Source: Magnaporthiopsis rhizophila (taxonomy: Eukaryota; Ascomycota; Sordariomycetes; Magnaporthales; Magnaporthaceae). From it: DNA of 19,215 nucleotides. Below the pieces are notes generated by a model. That model saw nothing but the letters and a program-made list of their open reading frames with translations. It did not search any database and had not been told where the DNA came from. Position numbers and translations under genes: made by a program. Positions 8,460 through 16,944 of the stretch are shown piece by piece; the first letter of the stretch is position 1, and every line of letters starts with the position of its first letter. The stretch covers positions 5,916-25,130 of the forward strand of contig PYSS01000234.1 in the NCBI GenBank assembly GCA_003049465.1, given 5' to 3'.

Positions 8460-9616
8460 ATGTCCTCCACCGAAGAGCTCAAAAACGAGTCCTTGGCGGC
8501 CTGGTCCCAAAACGCGGGCTACTGGGACGACGCGATCGGGCAGGACGGCAACATCTACTGGCAGCGGCTGCAGGAGCCGTCGCTGCGCCGCCTCGCCTTT
8601 GGAGCAGGCGGCGTTGCGCCGGGCTTCCACGCCCTAGATCTGTGCACCGGCAACGGGCTCGTCGCGCGCTGGCTCGCGGACCCGAAGCACGCGGCGCGCG
8701 CGGTCGAGGTGGTGGCCACGGACGGGTGCCCCGAGATGGTGCGGCGAGCCGAGGCGCGGTGGGTGGGAAGTCCGCCACCCATCGTCTCGTTCGGGCCGCT
8801 CGACGTGTGCGATCAGGAGGCGCTCGATCGCGGGTCTGGATCTGCCAAGTGGCTGGTAGGTGTATTCGGGGTTTTGCACGTCTACGTAGGTACCGTTTCT
8901 GCTAACTCGTCCCCGAGTATGACGGCGGCGGCTTCGACCTCGTCACCATGAACATGGCCATCATGGACGTGCCGACGCTGGAGCCCTTGGCGAAAGCCCT
9001 GGCCACCGGTCTCGTGCGCCCAGGCGGCATGTAGGTCATTTTCAACATTTCAGCTTGTGTCTTTCGCTGCAGCCTGCCCTTGGGTTGCGCGGAACCAGAC
9101 CGGTCGAGGAAGGAGGTGGCTGACAGGCAGGACGGGAACACACATCCATACGCACAAAGATTCGTCGCCACGCTCCTCCACCCCGTCTTCTTCACTTCCA
9201 ACGCCTCCAAGAACCTGGAGCTCAAGTTCGACGAGACGACGGGCGACCTCCAGGTGATACGCACCAAAATCATCCGGGACTACCTTTTCGTGCCGCCCAC
9301 GAAGGGGATTGCCCTACCGGGCCAGCCTATGAAGCAGGTAGGCTGAGATTTAAAACGCGCCCGTCAGCGCCACAAGTCTCAAATACGTCGTTGCTGACAC
9401 CCGCCCTTTGGTGCTCGATTGGAAAAGCCGTGCTTCCACCGCCCACTGCACGAGCTTCTCAGGCCGTTCTTCGCCGCTGGCCTGGTCATGGACGCCATGG
9501 AGGAGCCTGCCTTCACCGAGGAGGACCACGACCCGAACAGGATCGAGGCGAGCAGGAACTACACGCAGCTGCCGGCCATTCTGTCTTTCCGGATGAGGCG
9601 GGCGGTGAATGCTTGA
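8460..9616 (+). CDS. Class I SAM-dependent methyltransferase
   Basis: Four exons at 8460-8855, 8918-9030, 9160-9337 and 9428-9616 join to 291 aa. Introns are 62, 129 and 90 nt, all GT...AG. The Rossmann-fold SAM-binding motif I is DLCTGNG (residues 60-66). The acidic residue expected after strand 2 is Asp88 in VVATDGCPEMV. Motif post-II is FDLVTMNMAIMDV, directly after the first splice junction. RPGGIFVATLLHPVFF spans intron 2 and matches the usual strand-5/6 region. FHRPLHELLRPFFAAGLVMDAMEEPAF near the C-terminus is typical of fungal members related to UbiE/Methyltransf_11-type small-molecule methyltransferases. There is no signal peptide or membrane segment, so it is probably cytosolic. The methyl acceptor cannot be deduced, and no biosynthetic gene beside it suggests one. 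Intron 2 is the least certain: its branch point GCTGAC lies well upstream of the AAAG acceptor. Confidence 0.9.
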
Positions 9617-10358
9617 CCGGGCAATATTCTTGTTCATGTTGTCCACCCACCACACCACCCTTGCCTTTTTTTGCTAAGCCTAAACGAGATGGGGAGACCG
9701 GTCAGCAAACCTATGAGGTAATTGGCGTTCCGCCAAAATTGTAGCTGAACTCTGGGGAAACCTTGTGCCTGTCCCTCCATGTCTTCCACGGTCAAAAGAG
9801 ATTGTGACTACTTTGATGGCCGGAGTGAATCGGGACGGTACGCGCCGAACTGTCACTGCCTCCACCGGTGAGCCCAGCTCCTGCTACTACTGCTGCTGCT
9901 GTCAGTGCTTGCAGCAACATTCTCGTGTTGTTCGCATCACCGCCCGCTTGAGCAAGTTTTACGTAAGACATCAACTCTCGAGCAAACTTGGGCGTTGAAT
10001 GGCAGGGGGCGTGTGGCGTGCGTACGACCGCGCCGAAAGCTCCCCGATGCGCACCAGTCCAACCATCCGTACGGATCGGGAGGGGGCAGGCTACCAGTAC
10101 ATACGAAAATAAACCGAGAAAGTCCCCGGTCGGAGTTATGCATTCGCTTTTCCGGCATTCCGGCAGGCGGGCTAGCTATGGGCGGTGTGACTGCTGTCAT
10201 TCTTTTCCCCCTCCTTTTATTAGTTTCTCCAGCACACCGAGGGACGAAAAGAGATGACGAGGTTGCTCGTTGGCTGCAGGCGTCTGACCAGTGCCGCTAA
10301 CTGCCACCCTGCATGGCTGGTTGTGTTGGTTGGTTCGTTTGGTTGGTGACATCCGTCA

Positions 10359-11219
10359 ATGCTCCCTTATCACAACGGCTCAGAGACTGCCCATCCTCGG
10401 GCGTTCCGAAGGAGGGGGTCAGTGCGGAAGAAAATTGTGATTTTTTCTTCGCCGACCCGAGTCTCGAGATCAAGAGCTGCAGCTCTCAGTCGTCCATTCT
10501 CCATGCACGATAAGCCCCCCCACGTGAGCCAATCCAGGCTTTGTGAGCCATTTGCACCACCCAAGAAAGCAGGCGAGGAATGGTGGGACAACAGAGAGAG
10601 ATCCCCTAGTGCCCGTCACCTGTTCAGCCCGACCGCGCTAACCCGTGGTCGTTGGCTGGGTCCGAACAAGAAAGCGAGACATGAGGCTCCCGACGTTGGG
10701 GTGGCACACGGTGCTGGTGCAACGCAACCCCACCTATCTTTTTCGTTGTCGTTACCCAGACCGTCGCGACGGATAGTGCCCTGTCGACGACCTACTTGTC
10801 TGCTGTGTACGTGCTATGCGGGAAGCCGGCTTCCTTCGACAAAGAAAAACCGGAAAAAGAAGGGAAACGTGGGCCTCGACAACAATGTCTGGTACCGGTT
10901 GCCGTACCCCGCCCAAAAGAGCAAACATTTCGTCTTGTTTCTGTCTGCCACGCCACGGGAAGGAAAGGATTCAACGATGCCCAGCACTAACAGCAGCAAA
11001 GCCCACATGTCGCGTGGGTGCGTCCACAAAACTGCGACTCTGCAGGTGCTGCTGCAGCGTCCGAGAATCACGCGTCCGAACAAACCTAACAGCCAGGGTG
11101 TGAACACCATCAAAATGTTTGCACTGTGCGTCGATCGCCACTTTCATTCCCAAAACTGGGCAATCGCGACCGAGGTGGTCAGGGCGCCAGAGATTTGTGG
11201 GGTTTCTGCCTGGGGTTAG
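10359..11219 (+). CDS. Doubtful orphan frame, 286 codons
   Basis: An ATG-initiated frame of 286 codons without intron. It is long for a chance frame at this base composition, which is the only argument for it. Against it: codon third positions are unbiased, unlike the certain genes here, and composition is dominated by Arg, Ser, Pro and Lys with scattered Cys and His. There is no domain, signal peptide or convincing helix pattern. It includes an A/G-rich stretch translating as TKKNRKKKGN. It could be an orphan gene, part of a transcribed non-coding region, or chance. I lean to non-coding. Confidence 0.15.
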   Translation: MLPYHNGSETAHPRAFRRRGSVRKKIVIFSSPTRVSRSRAAALSRPFSMHDKPPHVSQSRLCEPFAPPKKAGEEWWDNRERSPSARHLFSPTALTRGRWLGPNKKARHEAPDVGVAHGAGATQPHLSFSLSLPRPSRRIVPCRRPTCLLCTCYAGSRLPSTKKNRKKKGNVGLDNNVWYRLPYPAQKSKHFVLFLSATPREGKDSTMPSTNSSKAHMSRGCVHKTATLQVLLQRPRITRPNKPNSQGVNTIKMFALCVDRHFHSQNWAIATEVVRAPEICGVSAWG

Positions 11220-11993
11220 GCTGACATACTAGCGAGCCGTCTAGCCGATGGGTAGGAAAGTGGGAAAGACTAGGGCGCAATGTTCGAAGGGAGGCCTTGC
11301 TTTTACTTCGCGGGCCGACAAAAACGAGCCCGGTCAACAATCCCCGCGATGTTTGTTGCATGGCGGCGGTGCGTGCTGGGGACACGACCGGTCAAAATGT
11401 CGGGGAAAATCCCAGTGCGCCAAGCGAGTAAAGGTGAGTGAATGAGACGACGCAGCGCCGCAGGGCTGTTGCCAATGCTGGCCCTTCTCAAACCATGCAG
11501 CAACAGCCTGTCCATCGCAATCATTCCACCGGAAAAAGATCCTGGCTCTGGCGCCTGTTGCCTTCCTCCCACACAGCCCACCCCACACCCCCAATCTCTA
11601 TGTACCTTGTCAGCCATTTGGATCCTTCTAAGCCGTCGTCGGGTGCTTGCTCTCTGGGGTGACCCAGACTATTCTGCCGCTTCGGTTGGGACATGTCACT
11701 TTCTCGGCCGCGCTCGGGTCCGTCCACCGGCCATGCTTTTTTCTTCACTGCCTCCTCTTGCCGGTTTGAGAGAAAACGCCGAATCCCTGCTGACAAACCT
11801 TGACGAAGTTGATAAAGAGAGTCTTGGCTAAGGACCCAAATTCCCGGGATATTCACGTCTACTCCAGGCGGTGGGGCCTCGCAGCAGCTGTCTCCTCTCC
11901 TGCCAACAGCATCATGTCGCATATTGGCGTGGCTTTTGCGCCGAGACTAGGGTCGGGCAGGGTATCTCGCTGGGCGAGGCATGGGTGAAGAAG

Positions 11994-12007
11994 AAAAAAA
12001 AAAAAAA
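11994..12007. repeat. A14 tract
   Basis: Fourteen consecutive A residues preceded by GAAGAAG, in the gene-free stretch upstream of the Nudix gene. It is one of the series of long A/T homopolymers confined to non-coding DNA. Confidence 0.9.
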
Positions 12008-12490
12008 CGAGCCACGCGAGCTACGACCAGTTGGGCATCGGTCGGTTCCGTAAGTTTGGAAGAAGACCAGTCGGCGGCGATAAACCCCCGAGTGCCCGCC
12101 CGTTTCGTTGATGCAAACTGCTGCGTTTCGACTCTCCCCCCTTCTCTTTTTCATCCATGTCTTACAGCCAGCCCTCTCGCTGTCATCTTTCAGCTTCCTC
12201 CTTGGGTCACGTCCGACTCTTCCGCAAGTGCTTCTCAAGGCAGAGGCACCCGGATTCCACCCTGACCAGCGCAGCCCAAGCCTGGGCTGCCTCGCCGCCC
12301 CGTTTGTCAGAGTCGCATCAAGACGCTCACCGTCAGCGCCGTCACACCAACAAAGGCCACAGCAGAACAGAGCAGCCACAGAGACGGCCCCGTACAGGCC
12401 ACTGCAAGCCCACCGCTCACCCGATCGCACCATACAGAGGGCTCGTCTCGGTCTTTTTTTCCCGACTTTTTTTCCGTCACCCTTCCCACC

Positions 12491-12497
12491 TGACGTC
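12491..12497 (+). promoter_or_regulatory. CRE-like site upstream of Nudix gene
   Basis: TGACGTC lies about 270 bp upstream of the Nudix start, directly after a pyrimidine-rich tract at 12452-12490. This is the core bound by fungal bZIP factors of the ATF/CREB class. The motif is short, and placement is the only support. Confidence 0.25.
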
Positions 12498-12762
12498 CTC
12501 CCGGTCCCACCGGATCTGCACGTCCGTCTGCCAGCAGAGCGGCCCAGCAGCCATCGGGTATCACCCACCCACCCCCTCCCTGGTGCCGGAGTTTACGACA
12601 GCCATCTCTCCCAGATCCTGCGCTCCACGATACATGAGAGAACATCCTGGTGTAACGCCAGAAGCTTCTGACCTCGCCAAACCTGCGCCACGTCGTTGAC
12701 TCCACACCTCGACGAGCAACCCCCGACCTCTTCCCCTGATAAATACCACGCTCCCACGCGCA

Positions 12763-13749
12763 ATGCCTGTTGCAGAGCTCACCGGCCTGCTCCTGGGCCT
12801 GTTTCGCTACTTCAACCTTGCTTTCCGATTCTTGGCTGTATCGAATCCTTTATATGCCACAGGCAATGGAACACCATCAGGCGCGGGCCTCCTTTTATCT
12901 TCTAGAAAGTCCGCCGTGAACGGTAGCAGCACCACCACCACCACCACCACCAACACCACCACCACCGACATCGAGCCCAAGCACCCCGCAAAGGAGATGG
13001 CGATCCCAAAGCACGCGACACACAAGTCGCTCCTTGTTTCCCATGAGTTCTACATGGCCTCCGGTACCGTGACCGTCGACCGCCGTACCCGCAGGGCTTT
13101 GATCCTGTACGATAGGTTGACGGGGCTTCACGGCCTGCCACGCGGTCGCGCCGACTGGGAAGAGCCGGCGAGGTCCACTGCCGTGCGCGAGACGCTCGAG
13201 GAGGGGGGCGTGCGCTGCGCCCTGCTGCCCGTACCCGTACCAACGCGCGCCACGCCCCCGCCCGGCCGCTCCAGCACGGCCTCGTCGCTCTCCCCCTCGC
13301 CCAGGCTCGCCGCCAGCAGCGGCAGGGCCTCCAGCGGCAGCAGCACCCCGGAGCCGATGCTGTCGCCTGCCGACGCGCCCCGCTACAGCTCAAATACCAT
13401 CGCGGCCGCCGCGGCCAACGACCTGTACGGCGACGAGATCCGCGACGAGGCGGGCGAGGTGACCAAGGGCGTGCTGCTGACGGAGCCGTTTGCGCTGCTG
13501 ACGCACTTCCGGTCCAATGGCGCCCTCGCCATCGTGCAGTGGTTCGTCGCCGAGGCCGACTCGACCGTACCCTTTGAGGAGGGCCAACAGATGCCAGACG
13601 AGGATTACGAGCCCCGCTGGGTCGAGTTCGACGAGGCGGCCCGCCTCATGCCGGACGCCGCCCACGCCGACATTGTTCTGGGGGCGGTCCGCCTTGTAGA
13701 TAGGCTCGAGGCCATGGAGAGGCGGGGCGAGGTTGCTGTTTCTTGTTGA
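12763..13749 (+). CDS. Nudix hydrolase with Ser/Pro-rich insert
   Basis: A single-exon frame of 328 aa. Nudix enzymes hydrolyse nucleoside diphosphates linked to another moiety, using a divalent metal bound by the Nudix box. The box lies at residues 128-150: G128, E134, then RETLEEGGV (142-150), matching GX5EX7REUXEEXGU with Thr at the hydrophobic position. LPRGRADW before it is the usual fungal lead-in. Residues of about 161-210 are a Ser/Pro/Thr/Ala-rich insert. Domain strands then resume (VLLTEPFALLTHF, LAIVQWFVAEA, EPRWVEFDEAARLM). The N-terminus is hydrophobic in residues 7-30 and then runs into a Thr/Asn tract (57-68) encoded by ACC repeats. An internal Met79 (12997) begins closer to the domain and is an alternative start. 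Substrate cannot be assigned. Family assignment is firm, start less so. Confidence 0.85.
   Translation: MPVAELTGLLLGLFRYFNLAFRFLAVSNPLYATGNGTPSGAGLLLSSRKSAVNGSSTTTTTTTNTTTTDIEPKHPAKEMAIPKHATHKSLLVSHEFYMASGTVTVDRRTRRALILYDRLTGLHGLPRGRADWEEPARSTAVRETLEEGGVRCALLPVPVPTRATPPPGRSSTASSLSPSPRLAASSGRASSGSSTPEPMLSPADAPRYSSNTIAAAAANDLYGDEIRDEAGEVTKGVLLTEPFALLTHFRSNGALAIVQWFVAEADSTVPFEEGQQMPDEDYEPRWVEFDEAARLMPDAAHADIVLGAVRLVDRLEAMERRGEVAVSC
12931..12966 (+). repeat. ACC trinucleotide repeat (poly-Thr)
   Basis: Twelve trinucleotides, all ACC except one AAC, encode a Thr tract in the N-terminal part of the Nudix protein. Being in frame, length changes would alter Thr number without breaking the gene. If translation starts at Met79, the repeat is in the leader instead. 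Confidence 0.85.
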
Positions 13750-14391
13750 TGCTGGAAATCACCGATTCTTGTTTCCGAATTGAGAAGAGCATGAAAGCAT
13801 TTTTGCTGCATTTCTCTGCGCCGGTACTGGCTAGCATGGCCTCTGGGCGGCTTTCCCTCTCGGCCGAGTGAGCGACCGTCGAGTAGGGACATTTGACTGG
13901 CGATTGGCGCACGCGTTCTTTTTGGGTTCAGCACGAACCTTTCTGGCTCACGTTGGATTTTGGGCTTCTATTGGGTCGGCATTTTGTGTTTGTATCTCTT
14001 TTGTCACTTGGATCATGCCCCGAGAATCATGGATGGTAAATATGACGATGGGTATTGGTAGGAGTCTGTACTTCGGCTACGGCACGGAAATTTTTAAAGG
14101 TAATAAAGAACGATCTTTATAATCTGGGAAAAGGTCCTGTTATTATGCATAAAAAGGAAACGGTTCATCCGCTTAAAATAAGCGCAGGACCGGCAAGGCC
14201 AGCTGTTTCGCTTCCCGCCTTCTTTCTATTAAATACCGATGCTGATAAACTTTACTTTCACGCGCGACAGGATTCGACTGCCTTTAAATCATCGCTATCG
14301 TCAGTTTCCCCGTTATGGCTGGCCAAGCAGTTTATCAACGTCGTGCAGTTTGTTGAAGCTAGGAGGTAGCTGGTAAAGGGTGACATTAAAA

Positions 14392-14471
14392 TTCGCAAGG
14401 GAAAAGGCCTGCCACACACACCAAAAAAAAAAAAAAAAAAATTCATTATCTTATTTTGACTACCTTGCGAA
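14392..14471. repeat. 9-bp inverted repeat flanking A19 tract
   Basis: TTCGCAAGG at 14392-14400 and its exact reverse complement CCTTGCGAA at 14463-14471 bracket 62 bp that include the A19 tract. This could be a tiny terminal-inverted-repeat relic, a hairpin or chance. No clear target-site duplication is visible in the flanks. Confidence 0.45.
14423..14441. repeat. A19 tract
   Basis: Nineteen consecutive A residues, the longest homopolymer in the window, in AT-richer intergenic DNA. It follows a CACACACC stretch. Confidence 0.9.
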
Positions 14472-14715
14472 ATCTGTTTAGGCATGCCTGGTTGACTGCC
14501 GGGAGCACAACACCATTTCCATTCCTTCCGTTCAATCTCCCCGCAGCTCACCATCCGGCCACGGTCTACCCCCCGCGACCAACCCCTCTCGAGGTCCTTG
14601 TTGCAGGTTTGAGGACGCTTCATAGTATCATAACGAGCTGGTCGCCCATATGCTTTGCTGTTGGCCTTTCCGTCAGCGCCACCGTCATTATGGTCGGCAA
14701 ACGGGATGGTGCCGG

Positions 14716-14732
14716 GTGTGTGTGTGTGTGTG
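14716..14732. repeat. GT dinucleotide microsatellite
   Basis: About eight GT units in tandem, running into TGCGCGC. It is a simple repeat in intergenic DNA, about 160 bp past the end of the ankyrin relic. Confidence 0.85.
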
Positions 14733-14891
14733 CGCGCTCTCGGTTCACGGAACCGGCCACAGGTCCGTAGAGAAAAAGGACATTACGACCCGCGGGTGGG
14801 GTTTGGAAAGAGGGGGACAGCTCGACCTCGATATTGGGCAGCGGCCAGGAGGGAAGACGAGTTGTCAACAGCTCTCAGGTTCACCGCGGTC

Positions 14892-15766
14892 TCAATCTGG
14901 GATGGCCTCCAGGGCGTCCTCCCAGACTTCTTGGACCTCTCGAGGGTCCGCTCATCGGCCGGCTCGGTCAGGGACGTGGAGGAGGGTCCTGCCGTCGGCC
15001 AGCGGGGCGTCGACGTCGAAGCCGTGGTCGATGAAGAGGCTCGAGGAGGCGGTGGCGGTTGCTGGCGATGCTCACCACGACGGGGTCGACGGCCGGGTGG
15101 CCCGGCGTGCGGACGCGGGCGCCGTAGGCCAGCAGGACGCGGGCGACCTCGACGCTGTCCGAGACCGGGGTGCGGCCGTCGTTGTCGGCGGCGTTGGGGT
15201 CGGACCCCGCGGCCAGGATGTGCTCGAGGCGGCGCGGGCCGCGGCTGTGGGCGGCGGCGTAGTGCTGCGCCGTCTAGTTCCAGCCGGTGTGGTGGTCGAC
15301 CCGGCGCCGGCCGCGAGCAGCAGCGGGATGCAGGCCGGGTCCGTGACCTTGGCGGCGTAGCAGAACTGGTTGCTCCCGGAGAAGCTGGCCACGTTGGGGT
15401 CGGCGCCGTGCTCGAGCAGGATGGCCACGTCGCCGGCCTCGCCCCGCTCGGCGCGGCCAGCGACGGCGGCGTCCGGCCCAGGGAATCGGGCGCGTTGACA
15501 TCGGCGATGGAGGAGGCGCGCAGCACCGCCGGCAAGGCCGGTACGATCTTGTGGAGCACCGTGAAGCTGCGATGCTCCAGGGCCTCGGCCTGGGCGAACA
15601 GCGCCCGGAGGACCTCCTCCCCCGCCCGCGACACCGTCCTGGAGAGGATCTTGCCCCAGACCTTGTCCGCGGGGAATCCGCCCGTCTTGCGGGATGCCAT
15701 AAAAGGGTTTGCGTCGGCCTGCAGCAGGAACTTGACCTTGCCGAACCGGTGATGGGCGATGGCAAA
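14892..15766 (-). pseudogene. Decayed ankyrin-repeat protein gene
   Basis: Reading leftward on the minus strand, the pieces form a fungal ankyrin-repeat protein only if the frame is changed three times. The first piece has FAIAHHRFGKVKFLLQADANPF, RSFTVLHKIV and NAPDSLGRTP, typical of a fungal ankyrin family. The frame breaks near 15448-15456 and continues with GDVAILLEHGADPNV and ACIPLLLAAGA. It breaks again near 15300 into a repeat with TAG at 15274-15276 where a coding residue is expected before TAQHYAAAHSRG, then HILAAGSDPNAADNDGRTPV and EVARVLLAYGARV. A third break near 15040 leads to LFIDHGFDVDAPLADGRTLL, an in-frame TGA at 14952-14954, and EVQEVWEDALEAIPD before the final TGA at 14892. 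Upstream, GCTAAC plus CACAG at 15767 looks like a retained intron end with no visible 5' exon. Sequencing error is the alternative to decay. Confidence 0.78.
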
Positions 15767-15813
15767 CTGTGCGTATAGGTGGCGTTAGCTCAAACTTATT
15801 CCCTCTTTTCTTC

Positions 15814-15823
15814 TTTTTTTTTT
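15814..15823. repeat. T10 tract between the two relic genes
   Basis: Ten T residues in a pyrimidine-rich stretch (15799-15831). It lies in the junction of about 80 bp where the 5' ends of both the ankyrin relic and the SHMT-like relic are lost. Confidence 0.85.
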
Positions 15824-15841
15824 CCTTCCGCTGGTAACTTT

Positions 15842-16789
15842 GCCCGGCCAACGTTGCATTCATGAATGCAGCGTGTAGGGACCTGGTAGCTAAGCAGGCA
15901 GTGTTTGGCCGCTTCCCAAGCCGATGCGCTCCACCCCATCAAGCACTGAGCCGTCAGCACGCAGCGCTCCAAGTGTGTTCAGCCGTGCTAGAGTGCCACG
16001 GCCGCCTGCCCGCCCCGGGTCTATCTCGAACCAGCCGGCTGGCAAAGTACTTTACGGTCGTCGCGCGGCCAGATGGCACGGATGACGGCGATGGCGGCAA
16101 CCGCAGGGTCAGTGGCCTGGTGGGGATGGCCGATGCTTTCTGCCCGGACCTGGTCCTGGTTCAAGACCATGTGCTGGACGGCTTTGTCAAGCTGCTGCTG
16201 CCGCGAGAGTCGAGCGGCGGGCCGAGGTGGGCGCTGCTCGCGGTCGACATGACGGAAGTCGCCGGCCTAGTGGCGACGGGCCTCGCACCCTCACCGTTCG
16301 GAGCCGCCGACGTCGTCATCTGCGGGACGCAGGGTTCGCTGCGCAGGCACGCGGGCGGCGCCGTCGTCTTCACCCGCCGCGGCCCTAGCGTGCAGGTTGC
16401 AGGCCCTGGGCTGGGCGGCGGCGCTCGAGGGAAGCCACCGGCTGTCCGCGCGCCTGGGGGCGGCGGCGGGCAGTGTTGATGCGGTGCGCGTGCAGCAGAC
16501 CCTGAAGAGAGTTGGCGTCGCCACTGCGGCGCGCCTGGCCAGCAACGAGCTATGCCCGGGAACCTTGGCGGTGACCTCGGTGGGCCTATGCGAAGGAGTC
16601 ATGCCCCGACTAGCCGATATCATCGGACAGGCGCTTGCCATGACGCAGAAGTCGGGAAGCAAGAAACCGACAGATTTCGGTACGCTGTGTCAGGAGCAAA
16701 GCCCGGTGAGGCTCGGGGAGGATATCCGGCAGCTCGGGAGACGCGTGGACATTATCGCAGGCCAGATGCCTTTCCATTTGCTAGATTAG
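15842..16789 (+). pseudogene. Decayed serine hydroxymethyltransferase-like gene
   Basis: Two frames together resemble the middle and end of a fold-type I PLP enzyme of the SHMT family, which interconverts serine and glycine with folate. The frame from 15862 has QHAALQVCSAVLECHGRL, CPDLVLVQDHVL, and VDMTEVAGLVATGLAPSPF, matching the DMAHxSGLVAAGxxPSPF core. Then ADVVICGTQGSLR stands where family members have TTTHKSLR. The PLP lysine is Gly (16333-16335) and the His of DMAH is Glu. The frame breaks near 16397-16410. The second frame supplies GSVDAVRVQQTLKRVGVAT, VTSVGLCEGVMPRLADIIGQ, and a C-terminal piece ending MPFHLLD. About 55-60 residues, including the FPGxQGGPxxH segment, are missing between the pieces. 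The N-terminal YPGxRYYGG part is absent or reduced to LPGQRCIHECSV in another frame just before 15877. It is non-functional as SHMT. Confidence 0.7.
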
Positions 16790-16944
16790 AGTGCTAAGTT
16801 GCATAGAAGAAGGGTTGTTCCAACACATACTCTGGAAGAAGAAACAACAAAATAAAAACGGGCCGAAATGCCAACCCTCATCGCCGGAGGTCCTGCTGTG
16901 GGCTGTTTCTGCTTAGGGAGACAAGCCGGGACTTTTTTTTTTTC
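16790..16944. other. Convergent 3' region with T11 tract
   Basis: A 155-bp spacer between the end of the SHMT-like relic (+) and the stop of the esterase (-). It contains AATAAA near 16852 on the plus strand, which could be a remnant polyadenylation signal of the relic. A T11 tract at 16933-16943 lies just beyond the esterase stop; on the esterase strand this is an A11 run directly after TAAG. Confidence 0.5.

Larger units (their letters stand above)
9617..12762. other. Long region without a supportable gene
   Basis: About 3.1 kb in which I see no recognisable domain, tRNA or rRNA. Base composition is mixed and open frames lack the G/C third-position bias of neighbouring genes. The longest frame is at 10359-11219. 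An A14 run lies at 11994-12007. The last 600 bp is pyrimidine-rich on the plus strand, with T7 blocks at about 12453-12474 and a CRE-like TGACGTC at 12491-12497. It is probably the promoter and leader of the Nudix gene. A lncRNA or long regulatory region is possible but not shown. Confidence 0.5.
13750..14891. other. Intergenic region, Nudix to ankyrin relic
   Basis: About 1.1 kb with no supportable gene. The part at 13870-14470 is visibly richer in A/T than its surroundings. It carries an A19 tract (14423-14441) bracketed by a 9-bp inverted repeat, and a GT microsatellite follows at 14716-14732. The region should include the 3' ends of the Nudix gene and of the ankyrin relic, which converge on it. 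Confidence 0.5.

Noticed and set aside
5779..9616. Transporter and methyltransferase as part of a secondary-metabolite cluster
   Set aside because: No synthase, P450 or cluster-type regulator is present in the window; two tandem genes alone do not make a cluster.
9617..12762. tRNA, rRNA or CRISPR array in the gene-poor stretch
   Set aside because: I saw no cloverleaf-like A/B-box sequence, rRNA motif or regularly spaced direct repeats by eye. A covariance-model scan would be the decisive test.
15275..15306. An intron removing the TAG in the ankyrin relic
   Set aside because: There is no donor/branch/acceptor set of at least about 50 nt around it, and the flanking residues belong to one continuous ankyrin unit.
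14655..15752. 365-codon plus-strand frame opposite the ankyrin relic
   Set aside because: It is Arg/Gly-rich antisense of GC-rich repeat DNA, with no domain; the ankyrin homology is on the minus strand.
15072..15863. Single 263-codon minus-strand gene
   Set aside because: Only its middle portion (about 15300-15450) reads as ankyrin. Both ends are low-complexity, out-of-frame readings, so it is one piece of the broken gene and not a gene of its own.
16397..16479. An intron as the explanation of the frame change in the SHMT-like gene
   Set aside because: No GT...AG pair of plausible length with a branch point fits. The missing conserved segment and the lost lysine are also not explained by splicing.
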